Assembly: GCF_036884655.1 (NCBI RefSeq)
Contig: NC_088340.1
Location: 31,871,501-31,935,500 of the forward strand
DNA: 64,000 nt
Source: Musa acuminata AAA Group
Taxonomy: Eukaryota > Streptophyta > Magnoliopsida > Zingiberales > Musaceae
Direction of reading: 5' to 3'
Both the position numbers and the translations under genes were made by a program. A model generated the notes under the pieces. That model ran no database searches, was not told the DNA's origin, and worked only from the letters and a program-made list of their open reading frames with translations. Positions 10,897 to 21,530 of the stretch are shown one piece after another. The stretch's first letter is position 1; each line of letters opens with the position of its first letter.

Positions 10897-11471
10897 ATTG
10901 GGCTTTATCAGCCCACATCTCATCCCCTCTTAACCTAACCCAAATTAACATTAGGGGGGTGTGGGTGGTTGCATTTTAGAGGCAGAAAAAGGCTATAAAA
11001 GGGCAGCAATGAGGAGAGCAAAAAAGAGATCTTTACAGCAGCAAAGAAGAGAAGAAAAAGGCAAGAAAATAAGAGAAAGAAAGGGAAGAAAATAAGGACA
11101 ACGCAGAGAGACTATTCTCAATCATCTAGCAGTGTTCTCATCTCAGGTTAGATCAAATTTATAGTAGACTCTTGCTGTGATTACTTGGGGAGGTTTTAGA
11201 TATTGTGGATAGTGACATGATCCTTATATCCCAATTGTTCTCTTGTGATTGTTGCTAGGGTTTAGGGTAAGAGATTGAGATTTGTATATTTATTATTCTC
11301 ATAGTGGATTATCTCTAGTTTGCCCCGTGGTTTTTACCCTTCATATTGGAGGGATTTTCCACATATATCTTGATGTTCTATTTGATTGTGATTTCATTTA
11401 ATTCTGCTGCATATCATGGCCTGCTAGTATTTATTCATATACAAAAGTTATTCCATTTTATATCTCATCAA
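10897..11471 (+). repeat. 3' LTR of copia D (about 575 bp)
   Basis: It aligns with 6307-6885 from the conserved TAGCCCACAT-like start to CATCAA at the end. It lacks the extra hairpin block at the front of the 5' copy but has a 17-bp stretch (near 11120) missing from the other. Confidence 0.85.
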
Positions 11472-11476
11472 CTCAT

Positions 11477-12121
11477 TCATCTACAAAATGTGCCCCTTAT
11501 GAAGCACTGTATGGTCGGCCGGCTCCTGTGATTCCAAAGCATGTAATTAGCTCGGCCAAGATAGATCAGGTCGACCAAGAATTGATTGACAGAGACAAAC
11601 TCCTACAACTGCTAAAGGATAATCTCTTAAGTCAGAATGAAGCAGCAAGCTGACACACAACGAAGCGAAAGAGAATTTTTAGTAGGAGATTAGATTTATC
11701 TTCACCTACAGCCATATAAGCAACTCTCTATCAACACACGAGCCTCCATGAAGCTATCCCCATGTTTTTATGGGCCCTATTAGATCACAAAGCGTATTGG
11801 AGCCGTGTCGTACAAACTTAAATTGATTGAGGATGCCAAAATTCACCCTGTCTTCCACCTGTCATGCCTGAAGCCCAAGTTGTGAGAACACGAGTCACCC
11901 TAGATCCAACTGCCCAACACCACTGATGATGGAGATATTCAAGACCAACCACAAGCCATCCTCGATCACAGAATCATGATGTGTCGCCGACGTCCCTTTA
12001 CTGAAGTACTAGTGCATTGGAAAAATTTACCACTTGAAGACACCACATGGGAATCACATGAAGAGCTAAAGACCCGGTTCCCTGAGGACAAGGCTGATTT
12101 GGAGAGAGCAGACTTGATAGG
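11477..12121 (+). pseudogene. Ty3/gypsy element C: integrase end and chromodomain
   Basis: The gypsy reading interrupted at 6306 resumes with HSSTKCAPYEALYGRP. The integrase C-terminal part follows, with frame breaks (GPYxITKRIGAVSYKLKL, then HPVFHLSCLKP). It ends in a chromodomain: a frame open from 11976 contains VLVHWKNLPLEDTTWES, the aromatic core of the fold. Chromodomain-bearing gypsy elements are chromoviruses, where this domain helps choose insertion sites. Element B interrupts the sequence just after the last acidic residues (ERADLI). Several stops show that it is dead. Confidence 0.88.
12117..12121 (+). other. Target-site duplication of element B, left copy
   Basis: ATAGG here is repeated exactly at 20507-20511 on the other side of element B, as expected for a 5-bp copia duplication. 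Confidence 0.92.
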
Positions 12122-13613
12122 TGCTAGTCATAGGTGCCCAGCAAGCCAATCACGTGAGTGATGGCACGTGTGACTTGATACAGAATCTTTTTGCTTATTA
12201 TATTTTGGCGTATATCACTTTATAACTATTGCATATGTGCATATATATATTGTGATGTCCTTGGATTTGTGCAATGGGAATCGGATCGTGATGAGATCAC
12301 GATAATGAGATCGATTCACCTTTAAACACATATCCTAAATAATCCCGGTCATAGGTTACTCGAGAGGGACATCGTGATAACCGGATAGACTGGTGTGCTG
12401 TATACCCGTCCATATGATGGATGCAGCTGGTCTCATAGCTGCTCGTGTAGGGACACTAGGGATACAGTACAGGTGCTCATTGGAGAATGAGTTCACTGAT
12501 TGATCCACTTACGGAATGCTGGATGGTTGATGATGCCTTATTGTCAGACAGCGATTCCGTAGTCCTAGTGGTGTATCTGGTCCTTAGACTTAAGACACTA
12601 AGGATGTCCTGTATCAGTGCTCCACTCTTTGATACCAGACTTATAGGTTTGACTGTCCCAGATCTAGTATAGCTGGTCATTGTGAGTGGTAGTCGACCTT
12701 ACGAGGGCTATTCAGTGTCGATAGAGGATCATCCACTCTCGGCGTCATGAGAGGAATATCTCATGTGTTCTTGCTCAGACAAATCCCTGGCCAGGGTCAT
12801 TCGGGTTAAGAGAGAAAGAGTTCTCCGGGAGAATCCGATTAGAGCGAGACTCGAGTAGAAACCATATGGGTCTGACAGCACCATGCTCGATATGCGATCT
12901 CTGGGATATTAGATAGATGAGGGATTATAGGTACATGGTAACTGAGGATAGACAGGTCCAATGGATTGGATTCCCCTGTATCGTCTGGGGACTACGGCGT
13001 AATGGCCTAGTACTTCCGTAGTCGATGAGTCAAGTGAATTATTACAGAGATAATAATTCACTGAGTTAGAAGGAGTTCTGACAGGTATGACTCACGGTCA
13101 GCTCGATATTGGGCCTAGAGGGTCACACACATATGGTAGGCATTGCGATGAGTAGAGGTTCGGATATGAGATATCCGACGGAGCCCTTATCTTATTGGAT
13201 GCAGATCCAATACCCACTAGGGGAAGACCCATTAGGGTTTGACAGGGGACCTCTATAAATAGGAGGGATTCAGAGCCTCATAAGCTAGAGCCTTTGCTTG
13301 CCTTTCCTATTCTCCTATTCCTCTCCACCTCAGATCAGGCCTGGAGTTTTTGAGCGTCGTCGCAACCCTGCTGTGTGGATCACCGCTAGAGAGGAGGACG
13401 CTTGACCTCCTTTACCCTCTCCTAGGGATCTGCAAGGAAACAGGGATATATGATCTCCCTAGGTAACACAATCTACTCTATACGCAGTTTCACGTTTCGT
13501 GGAATTTTGCGCACCAATCTTCGCACGACGACGAGCATCTTTTTGGGAATCGGGGATTTTGTTTTCTTGTTATTCCACTGCGCATATGATGTCGCCCCCA
13601 TGATTTCCCAATA
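12122..13613 (+). repeat. 5' LTR of copia B (1492 bp)
   Basis: It starts TGCTAGTCATAGG; the end reads CCCAATA, where the other copies have CCCAACA. Its length equals that of the 3' LTR. The TATA box TATAAATA is at 13254-13261. The small reading frames are shared with other LTR copies and show no protein character. Confidence 0.95.
13254..13261 (+). promoter_or_regulatory. LTR TATA box (element B, 5' LTR)
   Basis: TATAAATA in CTCTATAAATAGGAGGG would drive transcription of the element into the leader and gag. The position matches copies A and E. Confidence 0.6.
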
Positions 13614-13614
13614 G

Positions 13615-13626
13615 TGGTATAAGAGC
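13615..13626 (+). other. Primer-binding site of element B
   Basis: TGGTATAAGAGC lies one base after the LTR and differs by one base from the initiator-Met-type site TGGTATCAGAGC. Confidence 0.8.
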
Positions 13627-15429
13627 CAGGTTATTTGTGCAAATGATTGGTTTTGAACTACGTGTGTTATGTTTAGGAAGAATTTTGACGTTAAAATCGT
13701 TGACGCAAAAGCGAGAAAGGGCAGCAACTGACAGTTGCTGCCCTCGATCTACGTGCATGAAACGCAGTCGAAGGCGGGCAGCACAGGGGCTGTGTCTGCA
13801 GCAACTAGCCGGCGGTCTGCTTGTAGCTGGCTTACTGCCGGCGGGGCTAGCAGCCCACGGGCAGAGGCGACGTAGGGCAGCGGCGCGAGCCGCCGCAAGG
13901 AAGCAGCTCCTGCCGCCGCAGGGCAGCGGCGCCTGCCGCCGCTACTCTTGCAGGCGAAACCCCCCCCACAGGGGCGGTCGCCCGGCGGGACAACACCCCT
14001 GCAGAGGCAGCGGCGCCCGAAGGGGGCGCCCACCCACAGCGGCAGCGCCGCCAGCGGGCGTGCCGCCCGCAGGCGAGGGCAGCGCCCCACCCCTCGCCGC
14101 ACAGGCCGCCGCCAGCAGAGCGGCGGCGGCGGCAGCAACGAAAGGGGGAAAGGACATTAGGGTTTTCTGGGCAAAAGATAGTTTTGCCCCTCGGAATTTG
14201 AGAAATTCCAATGTCTGTCTTTTTATCCAAATTACAAAAATACTCCTATAAATTTAGAAATTACCTACATGTCCCTGATTTCAGAAAATATTAATTAATT
14301 AAAAGGTTTAGTTGATTATTATTTTTATTATTATCTAGTAGTTCTACATGATGATGATTATTTATACATGTGATGTATGATGTTTGGACGGATGATCATA
14401 GACCGTGTGATGTGTGTACTTGTGATTATTATTATTGAGGTCTGCGAGCCTCCATTATATTTCTCGTTTATTGTCGGGTCTGCGTGCCTATGATTAAGTT
14501 GTAATCACATGAGGAGGCGCAGCGGGAGCGTGGATGCGATAGCGGGACCCACGATACGGACGATCGTGATGCATGGAGATGCATCAAGATGTCGACGGAA
14601 CCGACGAGGACGAGATGGATGATCACAGGGCATGGAGATGCACCGTTGCACACATAGATCTTGATGTGAGTGATTAGGCCTACTGGCTCGGGCCTAATCA
14701 TATTAGGTTGTGGTCCATGATCATCTGGTGTGATTGCTTATACACATACTAGATATGTATATATATTTGCATGCGATGTAGATATATATTAAATATGTAT
14801 ATGTGTGACATGTCATATTAGGAGACCAAAGCATAGAAACATCTCTCGATAATATTAAGTCGGTAAACGTGAGGCAATTAGATTGACCCACGTGGCCTTC
14901 CATCGTTATGAGTAGGAACCGATTCCCGGTGTAGGTTGAGTTGGTCGAGTCCCTCGAGACTCACCTATATCATGATTTGCTATCTTGCTTACAACATAGA
15001 GATGTCACCGGTGACCTGAGGACATGGTATACTTGGTCGAGTCCTTTGAGGGTATATCATCAAATCAGACTCATCTTGTAACGAATGTGTTGACTTAACC
15101 GAGCATCATGGTTGGTCGAGTCCCTCGAGGCCATGATGATTCGGAGGCCGAACAGGACGGGAATCACAAGGAGTTGTGATTGGTAAGAGTTGCCTACCTT
15201 TTAGGCTTACTGTGATTAGTTGAGTCCCTCGAGGTTACACTAAGACGCTGATTGGATCCTGATCCCCACTAGAAGTCTGCCGGAGACTTCCGTTTCACGT
15301 GCTGAGGGTGTCGCGTGACTCTTTAGTAAAATAGTGGGAGCATATTAAGATAGAAATCCATATCTTGATAGTTTATTTCTTGCAAAATCTGTATGTTATT
15401 CATTTCTGCTGCATCTTTATTTTCAGAAA
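13627..15429 (+). other. Long untranslated leader of element B
   Basis: About 1.8 kb separate the primer-binding site from the gag ATG. A very GC-rich block (about 13720-14150), rich in GCAGCGGCG and GCCGCCGC words, keeps frames open on both strands only because stops are rare in such DNA. It is followed by ordinary AT-rich DNA. Four copies of an 18-bp motif (TTGGTCGAGTCCCTCGAG and variants) lie at 14941, 15033, 15112 and 15216. Long leaders are known in Angela/BARE-type elements. No tRNA or coding gene was seen. Confidence 0.75.
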
Positions 15430-16240
15430 ATGTCGCTTTCAAATCCCTTACGTGACATACTTGATGTCAACCACCTCACTGGTCCAAATTATACGGATTG
15501 GCTCCGTAACTTGAGAATTGTTCTCACAGCGGAGAAAATTGTGTACGTCCTTGATACAGTGATGCCTGCGCCCGAAGAAGGGGCAAGCAAGGATGAGATC
15601 GCTCGCTACGTGAAGTACATTGATGACTCCACTCTTGCTCAGTGCTATATGTTGGGCTCTATGACTCCTGAGTTACAGAGACAACATGAAAAGATGGATG
15701 CCAGATCCATTCTCCTACTTGTCCGCAAATTGTTTGAGGAACAGGGAAGGACTCAGCGATATGAGATATCTAAGAGCCTCTTTCGCGCTAGGATGACTGA
15801 GGGGACACCGGTTCAGAACCATGTCCTAAAGATGATTGAGTGGATAGAGAAACTCACAGGTCTAGGAATGGTTCTAGAGGATAACTTGTGTGTGGACATT
15901 GTGCTTCAGTCCCTACCAGAGTCCTTTCCATAGTTCATAATGAATTTTAATATGAACAAGCTTGAGGTGACTCTCCCAAAGCTCCTCAATATGTTGAGGG
16001 AGGCAGAGAGTACTATTAAGAAAGAGAAGCCAGTTCTGGTGAGACCAGAAAGAAAAGGAAAGCAGAAAGGTCCCTTAAGAAGGGAAAGGGCAAGGGCAAA
16101 CCAGGTAAAGCAAGGTTGCTAAGAAAGACCCAATAAAGGACAAAGGCCAATGCTTCCACTATGGTAAAGATGGGCACTGGAAGAGGAACTGCAAAGAGTA
16201 CCTTGTAGAAAGGGCGAAACATGAAGCTTCAAGTATATTC
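15430..16240 (+). pseudogene. Copia B gag
   Basis: The ATG at 15430 opens a 167-codon frame typical of copia gag: LTGPNYTDWLRNLRIVL near the N-terminus, then TPVQNHVLKMIEWIEKL and LQSLPESF. A stop (TAG at 15934-15936) cuts it. The reading continues with the basic tail (KKEKPVLVRPERKGKQKG). The zinc knuckle near 16150-16192 reads [14 protein letters not shown], so the second Cys is Tyr. Gag would build the virus-like particle. Confidence 0.85.
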
Positions 16241-17284
16241 ATGATCAATCTCCAATTGTTAGATTTTTGTGATAGTGCATTGGTATTGGATACCAATATT
16301 GCTTATCACATCTACAATTTATTATAAATTCTAGCAAAGCCGAGGGGAGATTGACGAGAGGAATATTGCATAAAGGTTTGTTTATGCAAGACACTACTCC
16401 ACATATCATGAATGTAAGTGTCTAAGAGGAAATGAGAGGAGGTGAACAGTGTATACCTATGGCATTGTAGGCTAGGTCATATCCATGAAAGAAGGATTCA
16501 AAAGTTGCTAAATGATAGATATCTAGATCCATTTGACTATGTGTCATATGCAACTTGCGAGCCTTGCCTTCGTGGAAAACGGACCAACTCTCCATTTAGT
16601 GGAACTAGAGAGAGAGCCACTAAGTTGTTGGAACTCATACATAGTGATGTATGTGGACCCATGTCAACTCATGCCATTGGAGGTTACTCCTACTTCATTA
16701 TATTTACTGATGATTTCTCAAGGTTTGGATATGTGTACTTAATGAAGTACAAGTCCGAGGCCTTTGAAAAATTCAGAGAGTATAAGAATGAGGTGGAGAA
16801 CTAGACTAGAAAGAGTATCAAAACTCTTCGATCAGATCGAGGAGGTGAGTACTTAAGTACAGAGTTTACTCAGTTACTCAAGGACCATGGGATATTATCC
16901 CAATGGACACCTCCTTATACACCTCAGCTCAATGGTGTCTCTAAAAGGAGAAATCATATGTTATTAGATATGGTACGGTCCATGATGAGTTTCGCTGACC
17001 TACCCATCTTATTCTAGTGATATGCCCTAGAGACCACAACATACCTTCTAAACAGAGTTCCAACTAAGTCGGTAGTGTCTACACCATATGAGATATGGAA
17101 AGGGAAGAAGCCTGATCTTAAGGTTGTTAAGATTTGGGGCTACCCTGCCCATGTTAAAAGACACAACCCCGATAAGTTAGAATCAAGGACAGAGTGATGC
17201 AAATTTATGGGATACCTCAAGGAAACTTGTGGGTATTATTTCTATCATCTCTAGGACCAAAAGGTCTTTGTAGCTAAGAGAGCA
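16241..17284 (+). pseudogene. Copia B protease remnant and integrase
   Basis: The protease site reads LDTNIAYHI in place of LDTGSAYHI, and the following 240 bp or so present in A are missing at about 16345. The integrase zinc domain (WHCRLGHIHERR ... CEPC) and core are open from 16442 to 16804, with the first Asp present in SDVCGP, unlike A. Downstream stops occur. RSDRGGEY keeps the second Asp. The third catalytic residue is Lys (SKRRNH) where A has Glu. Confidence 0.85.
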
Positions 17285-18990
17285 GTGTTCCTTGAGAAGG
17301 AACACATTCTTGACGGAGACAGTGGGAGAATGATAGAGTTGAGCGAGGTTAGAGAACCAAGCTCAAGCACCACTCTACAGCCCGAGTCTGTTCAAGTACC
17401 TAATACACAAGTTTCAACTTTACGCAGGTCTGATAGAGTATCTCATCCTCCTGAGAGATATGTGGGACATATTAGAGGAGAGGATGTTGAGGATATTGAT
17501 CCTCAGACCTACGAGGAGGCTATTATGAGTATAGACTCCGGGAACTGGCAAGAAGCCATGAATTCTGAGATGGATTCTATGTACTCCAATAAGGTTTGGA
17601 ATCTAGTTGATGCGCCCGAAGGTATTGTACCCATCGGTTGCAAGTGGATCTTTAAGAAAAAGATCAGAGTAGATGGAAAGGTAGAGACCTATAAAGCAAG
17701 GCTAGTGGCTAAGGGGTATCGTCAAAGGCAAGATGTTGACTACGACGAAACCTTCTCACCCGTAGCAATGCTAAAATCCATCAGAATTCTATTGGCTATT
17801 ACAGCACACTATGATTATGAGATCTGGCAGATGGATGTGAAAACCACATTCCTCAATGGGAACCTCGAGGAGGAGGTGTATATAAAGCAACCTAAGGGAT
17901 TCGTGTCCAAGAACTGCCCAGATAAGGTGTGTAGGTTGCATAAATCCATTTATGGACTAAAGTAAGCTTCCCGAAGTTGGAACATAAGATTTGATGAGGC
18001 AATCAGATCTTATGACTTCGTTAAGAACGAAGATGAGCCTTGTGTGTACAGGAAGGTAAGTGGGAGCGCTATCACCTTTTTGGTGTTATATGTGGATGAC
18101 ATCCTGATCATTGGGAATGACGTAGGAATGCTATCCACGGTAAAGGCTTGGTTATCTAGACACTTCTCCATGAAGGACTTAGGGGAAGCATCCTATATCT
18201 TGGGGATTAGAATCTATAAAGATAGATCCAAGAGGATGCTTGGCTTGTCCCAGTCTAGGTACATAGAAACCATTGTCAAAATGTTTGGCATTGAAAATTC
18301 CAAGAAAGGGCGAACATGGATATGATACCTTATGCCTCAGCAATAGGGTCTATCATGTATGCCATGCTATGTACTAGGCCTGATATAGCGCATGCTCTGA
18401 GTGTCACGAGCAGGTATCAGGCGGATCCAGGCTTGGAGCACTGGAAAGCAGTAAAGTGTATCTTTATGTACTTGAGAAGGACTAAGGATCTTTTACTAGT
18501 ATATGGAGGTAATAGCCTTAAGGTTGAAGGCTACACTGACTCAAGTTTTCAGTCTGATGTCGATGATAGCAAGTCGAATTCAGGGTATATGTACACCTTG
18601 AATGGAGGAGCAGTGTGCTGGAAGAGTTCCAAGCAAGATACCACTGATGACTCGACCATAGAGGCGGAGTACATTGTTGCATTAGATGTAGCAAAGGAGG
18701 GAGTCTGGTTGAAGATGTTAATCACAGATTTGGGAGTCGTTTCAGATAGCGAGAAGTCGACTTCCTTATATTGCGACAACTATGGGGTGATTACTCAAAT
18801 AAGGGAACCCGGGTCTCATCAGAAGTGTTCTGAGGAGGTTCCAACTTATCAGAGAGATCGTAACCCGAGGAGATGTAGCAATGGAAAGAGTTCCATCCGA
18901 AGATAACATTGCAGATCCACTGATAAAGCTGTTATCTCATTTTGTCTTTGAGCGTCACAGGGGTCTGATGGGGATCAGACACATAGGTGA
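17285..18990 (+). pseudogene. Copia B reverse transcriptase and RNase H
   Basis: The RT linker and RT are open from 17285 to 17965 (DVDYDETFSPVAMLKS, QMDVKTTFLNG). A stop (TAA) replaces the Gln of GLKQAS. The YVDD box is near 18090. About 84 bp present in A are deleted near 18310, which shifts the frame. RNase H follows (GYTDSSFQSDVDDSKS, then EAEYIVALDVAKEG, then YCDNYGVITQIREPG). The frame then breaks at the site shared with A and E, and the end (DPL.K, ending before the polypurine tract) lies in another frame. Confidence 0.87.
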
Positions 18991-19001
18991 TTGGCTTTAG
19001 G

Positions 19002-19014
19002 TCAAGTGGGAGAT
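19002..19014 (+). other. Polypurine tract of element B
   Basis: CAAGTGGGAGAT lies immediately before the TG of the 3' LTR, as in element A. Confidence 0.78.
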
Positions 19015-20506
19015 TGCTAGTCATAGGTGCCCAGCAAGCCAATCACGTGAGTGATGGCACGTGTGACTTGATACAGAATCTTTTTGCTTATTATATTTTG
19101 GCATATATCACTTTATAACTATTGCATATGTGCATATATATATTGTGATGTCCTTGGATTTGTGCAATGAGAATCGGATCGTGATGAGATCATGATAATG
19201 AGATCGATTCACCTTTAAACACATATCCTAAATAATCCCGGTCATAGGTTACTCGAGAGGGACATCGTGATAACCGGATAGACTGGTGTGCTGTATACCC
19301 GTCCATATGATGGATGTAGCTGGTCTCATAGCTACTCGTGTAGGGACACAAGGGATACAGTACAAGTGCTCATTGGAGAATGAGTTCACTGATTGATCCG
19401 CTTACGGAATGCTGGATGGTTGATGATGCCTTATTGTCAGACAGCGATTCCGTAGTCCTAGTGGTGTATCTGGTCCTTAGACTTGAGACACCAAGGATGT
19501 CCTGTATGAGTGCTCCACTCTTTGATACTAGACTTATAGGTTTGGCTGTCCCAGATCTAGTACAACTGGTCATTGGGAGTGGTAGTCGACCTTACGAGGG
19601 CTATTGAGTATCGATAGAGGATCATCCACTCTCGGCATCATGAGAGGAATATCTCATGTGTTCTTGCTCAGACAAATCCCTGGCCAGGGTCATTCGGGTT
19701 AAGAGAGAAAGAGTTCTCCGAGAGAATCCGATTAGAGCGAGACTCGAGTAGAAACCGTATGGGTCTGACAGCACCATGCTCGATATACGGTCTCTGGGAT
19801 ATTAGATGGATGAGGGATTATAGGTACACGGTAACTGAGGACAGACAGGTCCAATGGATTGGATTCCCCTGTATCGTCTGGGGACTACGGCGTAGTGGCC
19901 TAGTACTTCCGTAGTCAATGAGTCAAGTGAATTATTACAGAGATAATAATTCACTGAGTTAGAAGGAGTTCTGACAGGTATGACTCACGGCCAGCTCGAT
20001 ATTGGGCCTAGAGGGTTACACACATATGGTAGGCATTCCGATGAGTAGAGGTTCGGATATGAGATATCCGACGGAGCCCTTATCTTATTGGATGCAGATC
20101 CAATACCCACTAGGGGAAGACCCATTAGGGTTTGACAGGGGACCTCTATAAATAGGAGGGATTCAGAGCCTCATAGGCTAGAGCCTTTGCTTGCCTTTCC
20201 TATTCTCCTCTTCCTCTCCACCTCAGATCAGGCCTGGAGTTTTTGAGCGTCGTCGCAACCCTGCTGTGTGGATCACCGCTAGAGAGGATGACGCTTGACC
20301 TCCTTTACCCTCTCCTAAGGATCTGCAAGGAAACAGGGATATACGATCTCCCTAGGTAACACAATCTACTCTATACGCAGTTTCATATTTCGCGGAATTT
20401 TGCGCACCAATCTTCGCACGACGACGAGCATCTTTTTGGGAATCGGGGATTTTATTTTCTTGTTCTTCCGCTGCGCATATGATGTCGCCCCCATGATTTC
20501 CCAACA
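19015..20506 (+). repeat. 3' LTR of copia B (1492 bp)
   Basis: It starts TGCTAGTCATAGG, ends CCCAACA and aligns end to end with 12122-13613. A TATAAATA box lies at 20147-20154. The right target duplication ATAGG follows at 20507-20511. Confidence 0.95.
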
Positions 20507-20890
20507 ATAGGACCCTAGCAAGGTTGGGTCCTACTCAACCAAGAAGCAGCTAATAAAACCCTGTGAGATTGTAATAAACCCCACCTAGCCACCTCTATCC
20601 TATAAAGAAGAGTGGCTAGGGTTTATATTTGGGCCTTTGGGCTTTCTAGTCGTCGCCCCCTTTTACTGGGTTGGTTGGTTAGGGTTAAGGGCAAAAGGGG
20701 TAACTCACTTAGGAAGCAGCCCCTAGGGCTAGGGTTTGGAGCCCTATATAAGCATGTAGTTTTCATCTCTTTGGGAATAAGATCTATCTACAATTGCAGT
20801 CATTTGGCCAACTTCTAGGAGGGTGGAACCCCTATAGTGTTCCAAGGAGTGATCTCCCTCAAAGATCAATCTATATAGGATTCCTTTGGG
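20507..20890 (+). mobile_element. Downstream end of gypsy element C (probable 3' LTR part)
   Basis: With element B and one ATAGG removed, this DNA is continuous with the chromodomain segment. A stop follows three codons later. It contains promoter-like TATA sequences (CCTATAAAG near 20600, CCTATATAAG near 20743), as an LTR would, but its partner LTR is outside the window. It ends abruptly at a join to the gag of element G1. The exact LTR limits cannot be set. Confidence 0.55.
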
Positions 20891-21530
20891 GTTTTATCAA
20901 GTTTCTACTTACGAAACAACTTTTGATATTTGGCATACACTCGAAATCACATACGAAGGCACTAGTAGAGTTAAAGACTAAAATAAATATTTTGATGCGT
21001 GATTTTGAATTATTTTGTATAGAACCAAGAGAAACTATTGGAGATATGTACACCCGTTTTACAAATATCATTAATAGTCTAAAATCTCTTGGTAAAAGTT
21101 TTTTGAATCTTGAACTTGTGAATAAAGTTTTACGATCACTTTCTAAAAATTAGGATTCGAAAGTAACGGTAATACAAGAATTAAAGAACTTGAACCATTT
21201 TTCGATTGAAGAACTTATTGGGTCTTTAATGATCTATGAAATGACTTATGTGGCACTTGATGAACTTGAGAATAACCTTCCAAAGAACAGGAAGGATTTG
21301 ACACTTAGAATAAATGAAGACCACTCGAGCGAAAGCTCAAGTGATGATGATTTTGAACTCTTAACTATAAAGCTTAAAAAAATTTTAAAACAAGAATCCA
21401 AGAATAAAAATGAACCTAAAAAAAAGAAGAAAATACTCAAGGTGGCATAGGATGAATTGAGTTCATCCGAAGATAAAGAAAAAACCAACAAAAGCGAAGT
21501 GGCAAACTATGCCTTAACGACTTTCGATAA
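20891..21530 (+). pseudogene. G1 gag, C-terminal part
   Basis: It corresponds to about residues 88-295 of the F gag: ETIGDMYTRFTNIINSLKSLGKSFLNLELVNKVLRSL, split here by a stop at 21151-21153, then NHFSIEELIGSLMIYEMT, an acidic Ser-rich stretch (SSESSSDDDFELL), and a Lys-rich end with DELSSSED. No zinc knuckle is present; the Lys-rich tail runs straight into the acidic end. The protein would be a nucleocapsid-type structural protein. Confidence 0.8.

Larger units (their letters stand above)
6307..11471 (+). mobile_element. Ty1/copia (Tnt1/Tork-like) retrotransposon D
   Basis: A complete copia structure is seen: 5' LTR, initiator-Met-type primer-binding site, gag with a degenerate zinc knuckle, protease, integrase, RT, RNase H, polypurine tract and 3' LTR. 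It is inserted in the integrase of gypsy element C. The protein is closest in style to Tnt1-type elements (WHRQLGHMSEKGLQ, then DVRYHWIQ near the end). About ten premature stops occur. Nearly all are TAG or TAA at places where CAG, CAA or TGG is expected. The copy is dead as an autonomous element. Confidence 0.92.
12122..20506 (+). mobile_element. Complete Ty1/copia (Angela-like) retrotransposon B, 8385 bp
   Basis: Two LTRs of 1492 bp each flank a primer-binding site, a 1.8-kb leader, gag, a shortened protease, integrase, RT, RNase H and a polypurine tract, all with a perfect 5-bp target duplication. It lies near the 3' end of gypsy element C and is the best-preserved member of the A/B/E family. 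It is not autonomous: stops, an 84-bp RT deletion, loss of the protease core and loss of the integrase Glu are visible. The two LTRs differ at scattered sites, so the insertion is not very recent. Confidence 0.95.

Noticed and set aside
13637..14251. Long overlapping frames on both strands in the GC-rich leader of B
   Set aside because: Stops are rare in DNA of this composition; the translations are low-complexity Ala/Arg/Gly/Pro with no domain.
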